A stretch of 64,000 bases of DNA from Mycolicibacterium sphagni (GTDB lineage: Bacteria; Actinomycetota; Actinomycetes; Mycobacteriales; Mycobacteriaceae), in the NCBI RefSeq assembly GCF_013337765.1, contig NZ_VBSB01000012.1, forward strand, positions 186,001-250,000, read 5' to 3'. Of the stretch, positions 34,578 through 42,574 are shown piece by piece; position 1 is the first letter of the stretch; every line of letters starts with the position of its first letter. The position numbers and the translations under genes are program-made. The notes below the pieces were generated by a model. The model was not told where the DNA came from. It was given only the letters and a program-made list of their open reading frames with translations, and did no database searches.

Positions 34578-35377
34578 TCGACTTCCGGAGAGTATCGCTG
34601 CGCCGTGGGGGACAGGTCCTGGTCGGACCGGTCACCTGGCAGGTCGAACTCGACGAACGCTGGGTGGTGATCGGCCCGAATGGCGCGGGCAAGACCTCGC
34701 TGCTGCGGATCGCGGCCGCCATGGAGCATCCGTCGTCCGGCACCGCCCACGTGCTCGGCGAGCGACTGGGCCGCACCGACATGGCCGAGTTGCGCCAGCG
34801 GGTCGGGCTGAGCAGCTCGGCCCTCTCGCAGCGGGTACCCGACGACGAAGTGGTTCGCGATCTCGTCGTCTCGGCCGGCTACGCAGTGCTGGGCCGCTGG
34901 CGGGAGACCTACGAGGACGTCGACTACGCCCGGGCCGTCGACACGCTGGAAAGCGTCGGCGCCGAACACCTGGCCGAACGGACCTATGGCACCCTCTCCG
35001 AGGGCGAACGCAAGCGGGTGCTGATCGCGCGCTCGCTGATGACCGATCCCGAGCTGCTGCTGCTCGACGAACCCGCCGCCGGTCTAGACCTCGGCGGCCG
35101 TGAGGAGCTGGTGTCCCGGCTTGGCGATCTGGCCGCCGACGCCGATGCGCCTGCGCTGGTTCTGGTCACCCACCACGTCGAGGAGATCCCGCCCGGCTTC
35201 AGTCACGCCCTGATCCTGTCCGAGGGCCAGGTGGTGGCCGGCGGGCTGCTGCATGACACGCTGACAGCGGAGAACCTGTCCACGGCGTTCGGGCAATCGA
35301 TCGCGCTGGACACTATCGACGGCCGCTACTTCGCCCGGCGCGTGCGCAGTCGCGCGGCCCACAGGAGGCGCTTGTGA
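34520..35377 (+). CDS. ABC transporter ATP-binding protein (Rv3041c-like)
   Basis: The 285-residue ATPase has Walker A GPNGAGKTSL, the signature LSEGERKRVLIARSL, Walker B LLLLDEPAAGLD, and the H-loop LVTHHVEE. It is a single-domain ABC protein with no permease next door, like Rv3041c at the same place. The substrate or role is unknown; YlmA-like ABC ATPases of this type may be soluble. ATG 34520 or GTG 34538 are candidate starts, both overlapping the preceding gene. Its stop overlaps the Nudix start as GTGA. Confidence 0.89.
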   Translation: MRHDGAVPDAADEVDPDLLIDFRRVSLRRGGQVLVGPVTWQVELDERWVVIGPNGAGKTSLLRIAAAMEHPSSGTAHVLGERLGRTDMAELRQRVGLSSSALSQRVPDDEVVRDLVVSAGYAVLGRWRETYEDVDYARAVDTLESVGAEHLAERTYGTLSEGERKRVLIARSLMTDPELLLLDEPAAGLDLGGREELVSRLGDLAADADAPALVLVTHHVEEIPPGFSHALILSEGQVVAGGLLHDTLTAENLSTAFGQSIALDTIDGRYFARRVRSRAAHRRRL

Positions 35378-36201
35378 GCGAGGACAAACCCGAACCGCTG
35401 CCGATCCGTCCTGCGGCGACGGTCATGTTGATCAGGGACACCGCGCAGGACGGTGTCGAGGTCTTTCTCATGCGCCGGCACCGCGCGATGGAGTTCGCCG
35501 GCGGCGTGATGGTGTTCCCCGGCGGTGGGGTCGACGACCGTGACCGCAACTCCGATACCGCCTGGTATGGCCCCGCACCGGACTGGTGGGCGCAGCGGTT
35601 CGGCATCTCCGAGGACCTCGCCGAAGCACTGGTGTGCGCCGCGGCACGCGAGACGTTCGAGGAATCCGGCGTGCTGTTCGCCGGACCTGCCGACGATCCC
35701 GACGGCATCGTCGCCGACGCCTCGATCTACGGCGACGTCCGCGCGGCCCTGGTTGACCGCAGCCTGTCGTTCTCCGAATTCCTGCGAAGGGAAAACCTGG
35801 TGCTGCGGGCTGACCTGCTGCGGCCGTGGGCCAACTGGGTGACCCCCGAAGAGGAGCGCACCCGCCGCTACGACACCTACTTCTTCGTCGGCGCACTGCC
35901 CGACGGCCAGCGCGCCGACGGGCACAACACCGAATCCGAGCACGCGGCGTGGACCAGCCCCGAAGCGGCGCTCGAGGATTTCGCCGAGGCGCGCAGTTTC
36001 CTGCTGCCCCCGACCTGGACCCAGCTGGACTCGCTGGCCGGGCGCACCGTCGGCGAGGTGCTGGCCCTGGATCGTCAGATTGTCGCTGTGCAGCCCAATC
36101 TTGCTGTCCACGGAGGTAATTGGGAGATCGAGTTCTTCAACAGCGACCGCTACAACGAGGCCCGCAACCGCCGTGCCCCGCAGGGCTACGGCGGGGACTG
36201 A
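35374..36201 (+). CDS. Nudix hydrolase, NUDT19-like (Rv3040c-like)
   Basis: The 275-residue protein has a Nudix domain with a split box. GGVMVFPGGGVDDRD is followed by about 35 inserted residues and then CAAARETFEESGVLF, the REx2EExG part that binds metal. This inserted layout is typical of NUDT19/RP2-type CoA diphosphatases. It should hydrolyse a nucleoside diphosphate linked to another moiety, possibly CoA species. GTG 35374 overlaps the ABC ATPase stop by four bases, so the two are translationally coupled. The enoyl-CoA hydratase gene follows one base later. Confidence 0.88.
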   Translation: MSEDKPEPLPIRPAATVMLIRDTAQDGVEVFLMRRHRAMEFAGGVMVFPGGGVDDRDRNSDTAWYGPAPDWWAQRFGISEDLAEALVCAAARETFEESGVLFAGPADDPDGIVADASIYGDVRAALVDRSLSFSEFLRRENLVLRADLLRPWANWVTPEEERTRRYDTYFFVGALPDGQRADGHNTESEHAAWTSPEAALEDFAEARSFLLPPTWTQLDSLAGRTVGEVLALDRQIVAVQPNLAVHGGNWEIEFFNSDRYNEARNRRAPQGYGGD

Positions 36202-36202
36202 C

Positions 36203-36916
36203 ATGCGCGAGTTTGTCAGCATCCACGTCGGCGAGCAGCATCCCGGTGTCGGGGTGCTGCTGGTGTCGCGCCCGCCGACCAACGCGCTGACCCGGCAGAC
36301 CTACCGGGAGCTGATCTCGGCGACGGCTGAGGTGGCCGAGCGCGCCGACATCGCCACCGTAATCCTGTTCGGCGGGCACGAAATTTTCTCCGTCGGTGAC
36401 GACGTTCCGGAGCTGCGCACGCTGAATCGCGCCGAAGCCGAGGCCGCCGATCTGCTGCGCCGCGAGGCCATCGACGCGGTCGCCGCGATCCCGAAACCGA
36501 CGGTCGCCGCCATCACCGGCTATGCCCTCGGCACCGGGCTGAGTCTGGCGCTGGCCGCCGACTGGCGGGTCAGCGGCGACAACGTCAAGCTGGGCGCCAC
36601 CGAGATCCTGGCCGGCCTGGTCCCCGGGGGCGGTGGGGCGCAGCGGCTGGCCCGTGCGGTCGGGCCGGCGCGGGCCAAGGATCTGGCGTTCAGCGGCCGG
36701 TTCGTCGACGCCAAGGAAGCGCTGGTGCACGGGCTGATCGACGAGATGGTGGCCCCCGATCACGTCTTCGATGCCGCCGCGGTGTGGGCCGGCCGCTTCG
36801 TGGACGCCGCACCGAGTGCGCTGGCCGGTGCCAAGGCGCTGATCGACGGCCGGCTCGATGCCGGTGAGCAGGCGCAACGCTACGGTGAGGTCTTCGCCGC
36901 GGGCGATAGCCGTTAG
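36203..36916 (+). CDS. echA17: Enoyl-CoA hydratase/isomerase family protein
   Basis: The 237-residue crotonase-fold protein has the oxyanion regions LFGGHEIFSVGDDVPEL and ITGYALGTGLSLALAADWR, and the GLVPGGGGAQRLARAVG helix of the hydratase centre. It corresponds to EchA17 (Rv3039c) by position. It would hydrate or isomerise enoyl-CoA esters in fatty-acid breakdown. ATG 36203 follows a GGCGGGGA Shine-Dalgarno; one base separates it from the Nudix stop. Its TAG stop forms the first half of the -10 box of the next gene. Confidence 0.9.
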   Translation: MREFVSIHVGEQHPGVGVLLVSRPPTNALTRQTYRELISATAEVAERADIATVILFGGHEIFSVGDDVPELRTLNRAEAEAADLLRREAIDAVAAIPKPTVAAITGYALGTGLSLALAADWRVSGDNVKLGATEILAGLVPGGGGAQRLARAVGPARAKDLAFSGRFVDAKEALVHGLIDEMVAPDHVFDAAAVWAGRFVDAAPSALAGAKALIDGRLDAGEQAQRYGEVFAAGDSR

Positions 36917-36919
36917 GCT
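36914..36919 (+). promoter_or_regulatory. Leaderless -10 box (TAGGCT) overlapping the echA17 stop codon
   Basis: The TAG of echA17 (36914-36916) is the start of TAGGCT, followed by 7 nt and ATG 36927. Confidence 0.55.
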
Positions 36920-36926
36920 GCCCTGC

Positions 36927-37895
36927 ATGACCACGATCGACCCCACCCCTCAACCTCACGCCACCGCGGAGCAGGTGGAAGCGGCGTTGAAGGACACCAA
37001 GCTGGCCCAGATTTTGTATCACGACTGGGAGGCCGAGACCTACGACGACAAGTGGTCGATCTCGTACGACAAGCGCTGCGTGGATTACGCCCGCAACCTG
37101 TTCGACGCCACCGTGCCGCCGGAGGAACTGCGTGAGCTGCCCTACGACCGGGCGCTGGAGCTGGGGTGCGGCAGCGGTTTCTTCCTGCTCAACCTGATCC
37201 AGGCCGGGGTGGCCCGGCGCGGCTCGGTGACCGACCTGTCGCCCGGCATGGTCAAGGTCGCCACCCGCAACGGCGAGAACCTGGGCCTGGACATCGATGG
37301 CCGGGTCGCCGATGCCGAAGGCGTTCCGTACGAGGACGACACGTTCGACCTCGTCGTCGGTCACGCCGTCCTGCACCACATCCCCGACGTCGAGAAGTCG
37401 CTGCGCGAGGTGGTCCGGGTGCTCAAACCCGGTGGCCGATTCGTATTCGCCGGCGAGCCCACCAGCGTCGGTAACACCTACGCGCGGTCGCTGTCGACGC
37501 TGACCTGGCGGGTGGCCACCAACGTCACCAAGCTGCCCGGCCTGGAGGGCTGGCGGCGGCCACAGGCCGAACTCGACGAATCGTCGCGCGCCGCGGCGCT
37601 GGAGGCGGTCGTCGACCTGCACACCTTCGACCCGGACGACCTCGAGCGGATGGCCCGCAGCGCCGGAGCGGTCGACGTCTCGACGTCCACCACGGAGTTC
37701 ACCGCTGCGATGCTGGGCTGGCCGCTGCGCACCTTCGAGGCCGCCATCCCGCCCGGCAAGCTCGGCTGGGGCTACGCGAAGTTCGCGTTCAACAGCTGGA
37801 TCGGGCTGAGCTGGGTCGATGACAACATCTGGCGGCAGGTCGTGCCTAAGGGCTGGTACTACAACGTCATGATCACCGGGGTTAAACCGTCCTGA
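36927..37895 (+). CDS. SAM-dependent methyltransferase (Rv3038c-like)
   Basis: The 322-residue class I methyltransferase has motif I LELGCGSGFFLLNL, an acidic loop (VTDLSPGMV), DLVVGHAVLHHIPD and LKPGGRFVFAGEP. A mostly helical N-terminal cap and a long C-terminal domain flank the SAM fold. The acceptor substrate is unknown. It matches Rv3038c by place. ATG 36927 is the leaderless start. The stop TGA overlaps the CTG start of the next gene. Confidence 0.9.
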   Translation: MTTIDPTPQPHATAEQVEAALKDTKLAQILYHDWEAETYDDKWSISYDKRCVDYARNLFDATVPPEELRELPYDRALELGCGSGFFLLNLIQAGVARRGSVTDLSPGMVKVATRNGENLGLDIDGRVADAEGVPYEDDTFDLVVGHAVLHHIPDVEKSLREVVRVLKPGGRFVFAGEPTSVGNTYARSLSTLTWRVATNVTKLPGLEGWRRPQAELDESSRAAALEAVVDLHTFDPDDLERMARSAGAVDVSTSTTEFTAAMLGWPLRTFEAAIPPGKLGWGYAKFAFNSWIGLSWVDDNIWRQVVPKGWYYNVMITGVKPS

Positions 37896-39073
37896 CCTTC
37901 GGGCGAGACGACGTCACCTACCTCACCAGTGACGCCGGTGCGGCGGCGCTGGCCGAGATCGCCCGCTATCCACTGACCGACGCCAGTCGGCTGGCCGATG
38001 TGGCCGCCATCCGCGACCGGTTCGCCGAGCGCGGCACCGCCCTGATCGAAACCACCCTGTTGCGCCGTAAGGCCGTCACCAAGCTCGGCGAGCTGGGCGA
38101 CGTCTCGGGGTGGCTGTTCACCGACGACGCGCTGCAGCAGGCCACCGCGGCACCGGTGGCGCGGCATCGGGCCGCCCGCTTGGCCGGTGCGGTGGTGCAC
38201 GATGCGACCTGCTCGATCGGCACCGAACTGGCGGCTCTGCGCTCGACCGCGGCCGTCGTCATCGGCACCGATATCGACGAGGTCCGGCTCGCCATGGCCC
38301 ACCACAACGTGCCCGACGTGGCGCTATGCCGCGCCGACGCACTGCACCCGGTCAGCCGCGATGCGGTGGTGCTGCTCGATCCGGCTCGCCGATCCGGTGG
38401 GCGACGCCGCTTCGACCCGCGCGCCTATGTGCCGCCGCTGGACGGGCTGCTCGACGTCTATCGCGGGCGGCCGACCGTGGTGAAATGCGCGCCGGGAATC
38501 GATTTCGACGCCGTCCGCCAACTGGGCTTCGACGGCGAGATCGAGGTGACCTCGGCCGGTGGTTCGGTGCGGGAGGCCTGCCTGTGGTCGCCCGAGCTGG
38601 CCGAACCGGGAGTGCGCCGCCGGGCCTGCGTACTGGACCGCGACGAAGTCGTCACCGACGCCGACCCCGACGACTGCCCGGCCGGCCCCGCCGGTCGGTG
38701 GATCGTGGACCCTGACGGGGCGATCGTGCGCGCCGGGTTGGTCCGGCACTACGCCGCCCGGCACGGACTGTGGCAGCTCGACCCCGATATCGCCTATCTC
38801 AGTGGCGATCACGTGCCCGCCGGAGTTCGCGGATTCGAGGTGCTCGACGAACTGCCGCTGCGGGAAAAGGTGTTGCGGCACGCGCTCGCGCAGCATGACT
38901 GCGGACAGCTGGAGATCCTGGTGCGCGGCGTCGACGTCGACCCCGACGCATTGCGGCGGCGGCTGCGCCCAAAAGGAGGTTCATCACTATCGCTGGTGAT
39001 CACCCGGATCGGCTCGGGCCCAGGCGAACGCACTTCTGCGTTCCTGTGCCGACCCGCCGCCGCAGTGCGCTAG
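37892..39073 (+). CDS. Class I methyltransferase with THUMP-like domain (Rv3037c-like), probable CTG start
   Basis: The protein has a helical N-terminal region, a SAM domain (DATCSIGTELAALRSTAAVV with IGTDIDEVRLAMA, and VVLLDPARRSGGRRRFDP) and a C-terminal THUMP-like part. Codons before the GTG at 38000 read LTFGRDDVTYLTSDAGAAAL with LAEIARYPLTDASRLADVAA, which looks like genuine family N-terminus. The only initiator after the in-frame stop at 37883-37885 is CTG 37892, overlapping the upstream TGA as CTGA. I therefore place the start there (393 residues); a GTG start would give 357. In M. tuberculosis Rv3037c is among genes linked to methylglucose lipopolysaccharides, but a nucleic-acid target is also plausible. 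Confidence 0.82.
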   Translation: MTFGRDDVTYLTSDAGAAALAEIARYPLTDASRLADVAAIRDRFAERGTALIETTLLRRKAVTKLGELGDVSGWLFTDDALQQATAAPVARHRAARLAGAVVHDATCSIGTELAALRSTAAVVIGTDIDEVRLAMAHHNVPDVALCRADALHPVSRDAVVLLDPARRSGGRRRFDPRAYVPPLDGLLDVYRGRPTVVKCAPGIDFDAVRQLGFDGEIEVTSAGGSVREACLWSPELAEPGVRRRACVLDRDEVVTDADPDDCPAGPAGRWIVDPDGAIVRAGLVRHYAARHGLWQLDPDIAYLSGDHVPAGVRGFEVLDELPLREKVLRHALAQHDCGQLEILVRGVDVDPDALRRRLRPKGGSSLSLVITRIGSGPGERTSAFLCRPAAAVR

Positions 39074-39135
39074 GCGCGGGTACGCTGGCGGCGACGGCGC
39101 CAGTGCCGTCTTCACAGCGCGAGGACGATCGACGA

Positions 39136-39831
39136 ATGCGCATTCTCACCCTGACCGCACTGCTGGCAGCGGGCGTTCTGCTGGGCGAGCACGACATCGC
39201 GATCGCTGGCGCGCAGACGGACTGCACGGCGCTCGGCGGTGCCGTCGAAGGCGACAACGTCTGCTACGTGCACAGCAGCGCGGCCAGCTACACGATGGAT
39301 TTGCGGTTTCCCACCAACTACGCCGACGAGCAGGCCGTCATCGATTACGTGACGCAGAACCGCGACGGATTCACCAATGTCGCGCAGATGCCGGCGGTGC
39401 GCAGCATGCCCTACGAAATGGATGTCACCACACAGTCATTCGCCTCAGGGCCACCCACCGGCGGCACCCAGAGTGTGGTGCTCAAGCTGTTTCAGGACAT
39501 CGGTGGCGCGCACCCGACGACCTGGTACAAAACCTTCAACTACGATGTGGCGCACAAGAAACCGGTCACCTTCGACACCCTGTTCGCACCGGATGCCAAG
39601 GCCGTCAACGCGATATTCCCCATCGTACAACGGGATCTGGAGCGTCAGACCGGGCTGACCGGCGTCATCGCCACCAGCGACGGGCTCGACCCGTCGCACT
39701 ATCAGAACTTCGCCGTCACCGACGACGCGGTGGTCTTCTTCTTCAGCCAGGGGGAATTGCTGCCGTCGGATGCCGGGGCCACGTCGGCGTCGGTGCCGCG
39801 CGCGGCGCTACCGCCGCTGCAATTGAACTAA
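39136..39831 (+). CDS. Secreted DUF3298/RsiV-like protein (Rv3036c, TB22.2-like)
   Basis: The 231-residue protein has a short signal peptide (MRILTLTALLAAGVLLGEHD, cleaved near AGAQT). A mixed alpha/beta domain follows with FPTNYADEQAVIDYVTQNRD, TWYKTFNYDVAHKKPVTFDT with LFAPDAKA, and AVTDDAVVFFFSQGELLP. The last segments are the DUF3298/RsiV 'f..y.Lt..dGv.f.F.pYel' pattern. Rv3036c, a secreted antigen reported as an esterase, lies at the same place. ATG 39136 gives the proper signal sequence. Its TAA stop interlocks with the convergent lipoprotein stop (CTAA). Confidence 0.87.
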   Translation: MRILTLTALLAAGVLLGEHDIAIAGAQTDCTALGGAVEGDNVCYVHSSAASYTMDLRFPTNYADEQAVIDYVTQNRDGFTNVAQMPAVRSMPYEMDVTTQSFASGPPTGGTQSVVLKLFQDIGGAHPTTWYKTFNYDVAHKKPVTFDTLFAPDAKAVNAIFPIVQRDLERQTGLTGVIATSDGLDPSHYQNFAVTDDAVVFFFSQGELLPSDAGATSASVPRAALPPLQLN

Positions 39832-41120
39832 GCGGGATCGAAGCTGTACAGCTGGCCGGCACTGGTGGCCACCACCACTCGGCGGTCCTGACCCACTGAC
39901 ACCCCCACTGGGAAGCCGTCGGCCTCCGGGAGGGGGTAGCTGTTGAGGGTGCGGCCGTTGGCGGGATCGAACACCAGCAACGAAAACCCCGACGGCGGGC
40001 TGGCGACCACCGTGTAGCCCACCGGGCCCGCCTGACTCGATGAGCTCAGCGGGGTGACGTCGTCACGGCGCCAGGCGATGTCAGCGTGGTTGCCCGAGTC
40101 CTTGAGCGCGACCAGGTGGGTGTTCGGGCCACCGCCGACGACGATCAGTCCGTCCGGTGACACCGACGGCGGGGTCTGCGGCAGAAAGTCCAGTGGCACA
40201 GACCATTTCACCTTGCCATCGGAGATGTTCAGTGCCCACAGCTTTTGGTCGCGTCCGGTGACGTACACCGTGGTGCCGTCGGCAGAGGACACCGGCGCGG
40301 CCAGCACGCCGGCGGCGATGGCGTCGGTGGTCCACTCCTTGGTGAGCAGTGGGGTCTGGCCGGGGTGGTACTGCAGGCCGACGAGCGTCGAAGCCTTGGC
40401 GCCCGGCTGCCACAGGCTCACCACGATCATGCGGGTAGCTGTGGCGTAGGTCGGCGGTGCGGACACCGGGCATCCAGCCAGGGCGTGGGCGCAGTCGGTC
40501 AGCCCGCGGGTGGAATCGGTCGGATCGAGTCCCTCGACGAGGTCGAGCGGGGCCCCGGTCACGTCGCCGCGATGCGAGTCGAAGACCAGCACCTGGCCGA
40601 GGTGGGTGACCACCAAGAGCTGGCCGCCACCGAGAAACCTTGCGGTGGTGGGCATTCCGATGACGTTCTGGCGCCAGCGGATCCACTGCGTTGGCGGGTA
40701 GGCTTGCATCGCGCCGGGCTGGCCGATGAACAGATTGTCGAACTGGTCGAACAGCGGGCTGGCGAAGCCGCCACCGAGCGCCTGGCGGATGCACCAGCGT
40801 TGCCTGCCGTTGTTGTCGTTCTCCCACACCATCAGCGAACAGCCGCCGGCGGTCTGGCCGTTCACCGCGAGGTAGCCGATATCGCCCAGTGCGGCTCCGG
40901 CACCCAGCTCACCCTTGACCGACCGGCTCCATTTCAGCCGCAGCGCCGACGCCCCGCCGGTGGCGGTGTAGCTGCTGTTGGCGGCATCGCCGTATTGGGC
41001 GGACCAGCCGTGCGCAGCAGTGGAGTCGACCCAGGAGTCGGTGTTGCCGCACCCGGCCAAGCCGGTCACGGCCAACGCGGCCGACGCCGACGCCAGCAAT
41101 CGCCGCAGCACCCGTGCCAC
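39828..41120 (-). CDS. PQQ-type beta-propeller lipoprotein (Rv3035-like)
   Basis: The 430-residue protein has a lipobox TGLAGCGN after a 23-residue signal sequence. A repeated outer-membrane-BamB/PQQ-like propeller follows: LWALNISDGKVKWSVPLDFL, LLVVTHLGQVLVFDSHRGDV and VVVATSAGQLYSFDPA. It is a cell-envelope scaffold or binding protein of unknown role. GTG 41120 has a GAAAGG Shine-Dalgarno. It diverges from the acyltransferase gene across 79 nt. Confidence 0.87.
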   Translation of the reverse strand: MARVLRRLLASASAALAVTGLAGCGNTDSWVDSTAAHGWSAQYGDAANSSYTATGGASALRLKWSRSVKGELGAGAALGDIGYLAVNGQTAGGCSLMVWENDNNGRQRWCIRQALGGGFASPLFDQFDNLFIGQPGAMQAYPPTQWIRWRQNVIGMPTTARFLGGGQLLVVTHLGQVLVFDSHRGDVTGAPLDLVEGLDPTDSTRGLTDCAHALAGCPVSAPPTYATATRMIVVSLWQPGAKASTLVGLQYHPGQTPLLTKEWTTDAIAAGVLAAPVSSADGTTVYVTGRDQKLWALNISDGKVKWSVPLDFLPQTPPSVSPDGLIVVGGGPNTHLVALKDSGNHADIAWRRDDVTPLSSSSQAGPVGYTVVASPPSGFSLLVFDPANGRTLNSYPLPEADGFPVGVSVGQDRRVVVATSAGQLYSFDPA

Positions 41121-41185
41121 CTTTCCATCACGTCATCGAAGAACCGGACAGTACAGGCGAGGGTAACCCGTGCCGCTGCTGGCGT

Positions 41186-41191
41186 TAGGCT
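41186..41191 (+). promoter_or_regulatory. Leaderless -10 box (TAGGCT) of the Rv3034c-like gene
   Basis: TAGGCT is followed by 8 nt and ATG 41200. Confidence 0.5.
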
Positions 41192-41199
41192 CTCAGCCC

Positions 41200-41946
41200 A
41201 TGACGTCGATGTGGGGTTCGCCGATCCACAAGCGGTGGGTAGGCTCGCGCCTGCGTGATCCGCGCCAGGCCAAGTTCCTGACCAAGGACTCGCTGCGCTG
41301 GGTCATCGCCAATAAGGCGTATACGCCCTGGTACCTGGTGCGCTACTGGCGGCTGCTGAAGTTCAAGCTGGCCAACCCGCACATCATCACGCGCGGCATG
41401 GTGTTCCTCGGCAAGAACGTCGAGATCCACGCCACGCCGGAGCTGGCGCAGCTGGAGATCGGCCGCTGGGTGCACATCGGCGACAAGAACACGATCCGCG
41501 CCCACGAGGGCTCGCTGCGCTTCGGCGACAAGGTGGTGCTGGGCCGCGACAACGTCATCAACTGCTACCTGGACATCGAGCTGGGTGACTCGGCGCTGAT
41601 GGCCGACTGGTGCTACGTCTGCGACTTCGACCACAAGATGGACAACATCGAGATGCCGATCAAGGACCAGGGCATCGTCAAGGGCCCGGTACGCATCGGC
41701 CCAGACACGTGGATCGCGGCCAAGGTGACCGTGCTGCGGGGCACCACGATCGGGCGCGGCTGCGTATTGGGAGCCCATGCCGTGGTCAAGGGCGACATCC
41801 CGGATTTCTCGATCGCCGTCGGCTCGCCGGCCAAGGTCGTCAAGAACCGCAAACTTGCCTGGGACACCTCAGCCGCCCAGCGCGCTGAGCTGGCCGCAGC
41901 GCTGGCGGATATTGAGCGTAAGAAGGCTTCTCGTCTAGAGGCTTAG
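41200..41946 (+). CDS. Left-handed beta-helix acyltransferase (Rv3034c-like)
   Basis: The 248-residue protein has a basic N-terminal region, then hexapeptide-repeat turns (VHIGDKNTIRAHEGSLRFGD, VVLGRDNVINCYLDIELGDS, VRIGPDTWIAAKVTVLRGTT) and ends in IGRGCVLGAHAVVKGDIPDF. This is the left-handed parallel beta-helix of acetyl/acyl-CoA transferases; the His in GAHAVV and Asp/His in CDFDHKMDN are likely active-site residues. Rv3034c has been grouped with methylglucose lipopolysaccharide genes as a putative acyltransferase. ATG 41200 is a leaderless start. Confidence 0.88.
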   Translation: MTSMWGSPIHKRWVGSRLRDPRQAKFLTKDSLRWVIANKAYTPWYLVRYWRLLKFKLANPHIITRGMVFLGKNVEIHATPELAQLEIGRWVHIGDKNTIRAHEGSLRFGDKVVLGRDNVINCYLDIELGDSALMADWCYVCDFDHKMDNIEMPIKDQGIVKGPVRIGPDTWIAAKVTVLRGTTIGRGCVLGAHAVVKGDIPDFSIAVGSPAKVVKNRKLAWDTSAAQRAELAAALADIERKKASRLEA

Positions 41947-42060
41947 GGCCCCAGAGGGCAGGCCTTTGGGCACTATGGTCGGGCGTTCGTCTGGAGTTAT
42001 GCCATGGTTGCCTCTATTTTGCTCAGAGGCGTCCATTCACGTCTCCTCGGGGAGGGCCCT

Positions 42061-42543
42061 GTGACGATCTCCAGAATCATCAAGACAGTACTGGCCACCG
42101 CGGTGAGCATGCTCATCGTGCTGGCGGCCGCGCCGTTTTCGGCAGCGGCCAACTATCCCATCGTCGGCAAGCTGGGTAGCGCGCTGACGATGACCGACAG
42201 TGTTGGCCAGGTTTCCTTGACCTGGACGGTCAGCGGCCTCAAACCCTCCAATGACGTGATGCCCGGCTACCCGGTCGCCGGTCAGCTCTGGGAGGCGACG
42301 GCCACCGTGAACGCCGTGAATGGTCCGGTTACACCGGCCATTTCGCAGTTCAATGCCGTCGCTCCCAACCAGGCGGCCTACCGAGTGTTGTGGATGGTCG
42401 CCGCCCCGTCCAATATCAGCGGCGCCACCATCCCGCCGGGCGCGACGGCGACGGGCAAGATCCACTTCGACGTCACCGGACCGCCCCCGACCACGGTCAC
42501 CATGAACAACGGCATGCAGGACCTGCTGATCTGGACGCCCTGA
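42061..42543 (+). CDS. MPT63-like secreted immunogenic protein
   Basis: The 160-residue product has a signal peptide ending around PFSAAA and a mature part starting NYPIVGKLGSALTMTDSVGQ. That is strikingly like MPT63 of M. tuberculosis (Rv1926c): the PGYPVAGQLWEATATVNAV, ISGATIPPG and MNNGMQDLLIW segments all match what I remember. MPT63 is a small secreted immunoglobulin-like beta sandwich of unknown function. GTG 42061 follows a GGGGAGGG Shine-Dalgarno; an ATG at 42004 would place it before the signal peptide. In M. tuberculosis the gene is at another locus. Confidence 0.93.
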   Translation: MTISRIIKTVLATAVSMLIVLAAAPFSAAANYPIVGKLGSALTMTDSVGQVSLTWTVSGLKPSNDVMPGYPVAGQLWEATATVNAVNGPVTPAISQFNAVAPNQAAYRVLWMVAAPSNISGATIPPGATATGKIHFDVTGPPPTTVTMNNGMQDLLIWTP

Positions 42544-42574
42544 CTACCAGTCGATAGCGAACGACTCGGTCGAA

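Noticed and set aside
42004..42060. ATG at 42004 as the start of the MPT63-like gene
   Set aside because: It would place 19 residues before the signal peptide, and a strong Shine-Dalgarno sits in front of GTG 42061 instead.
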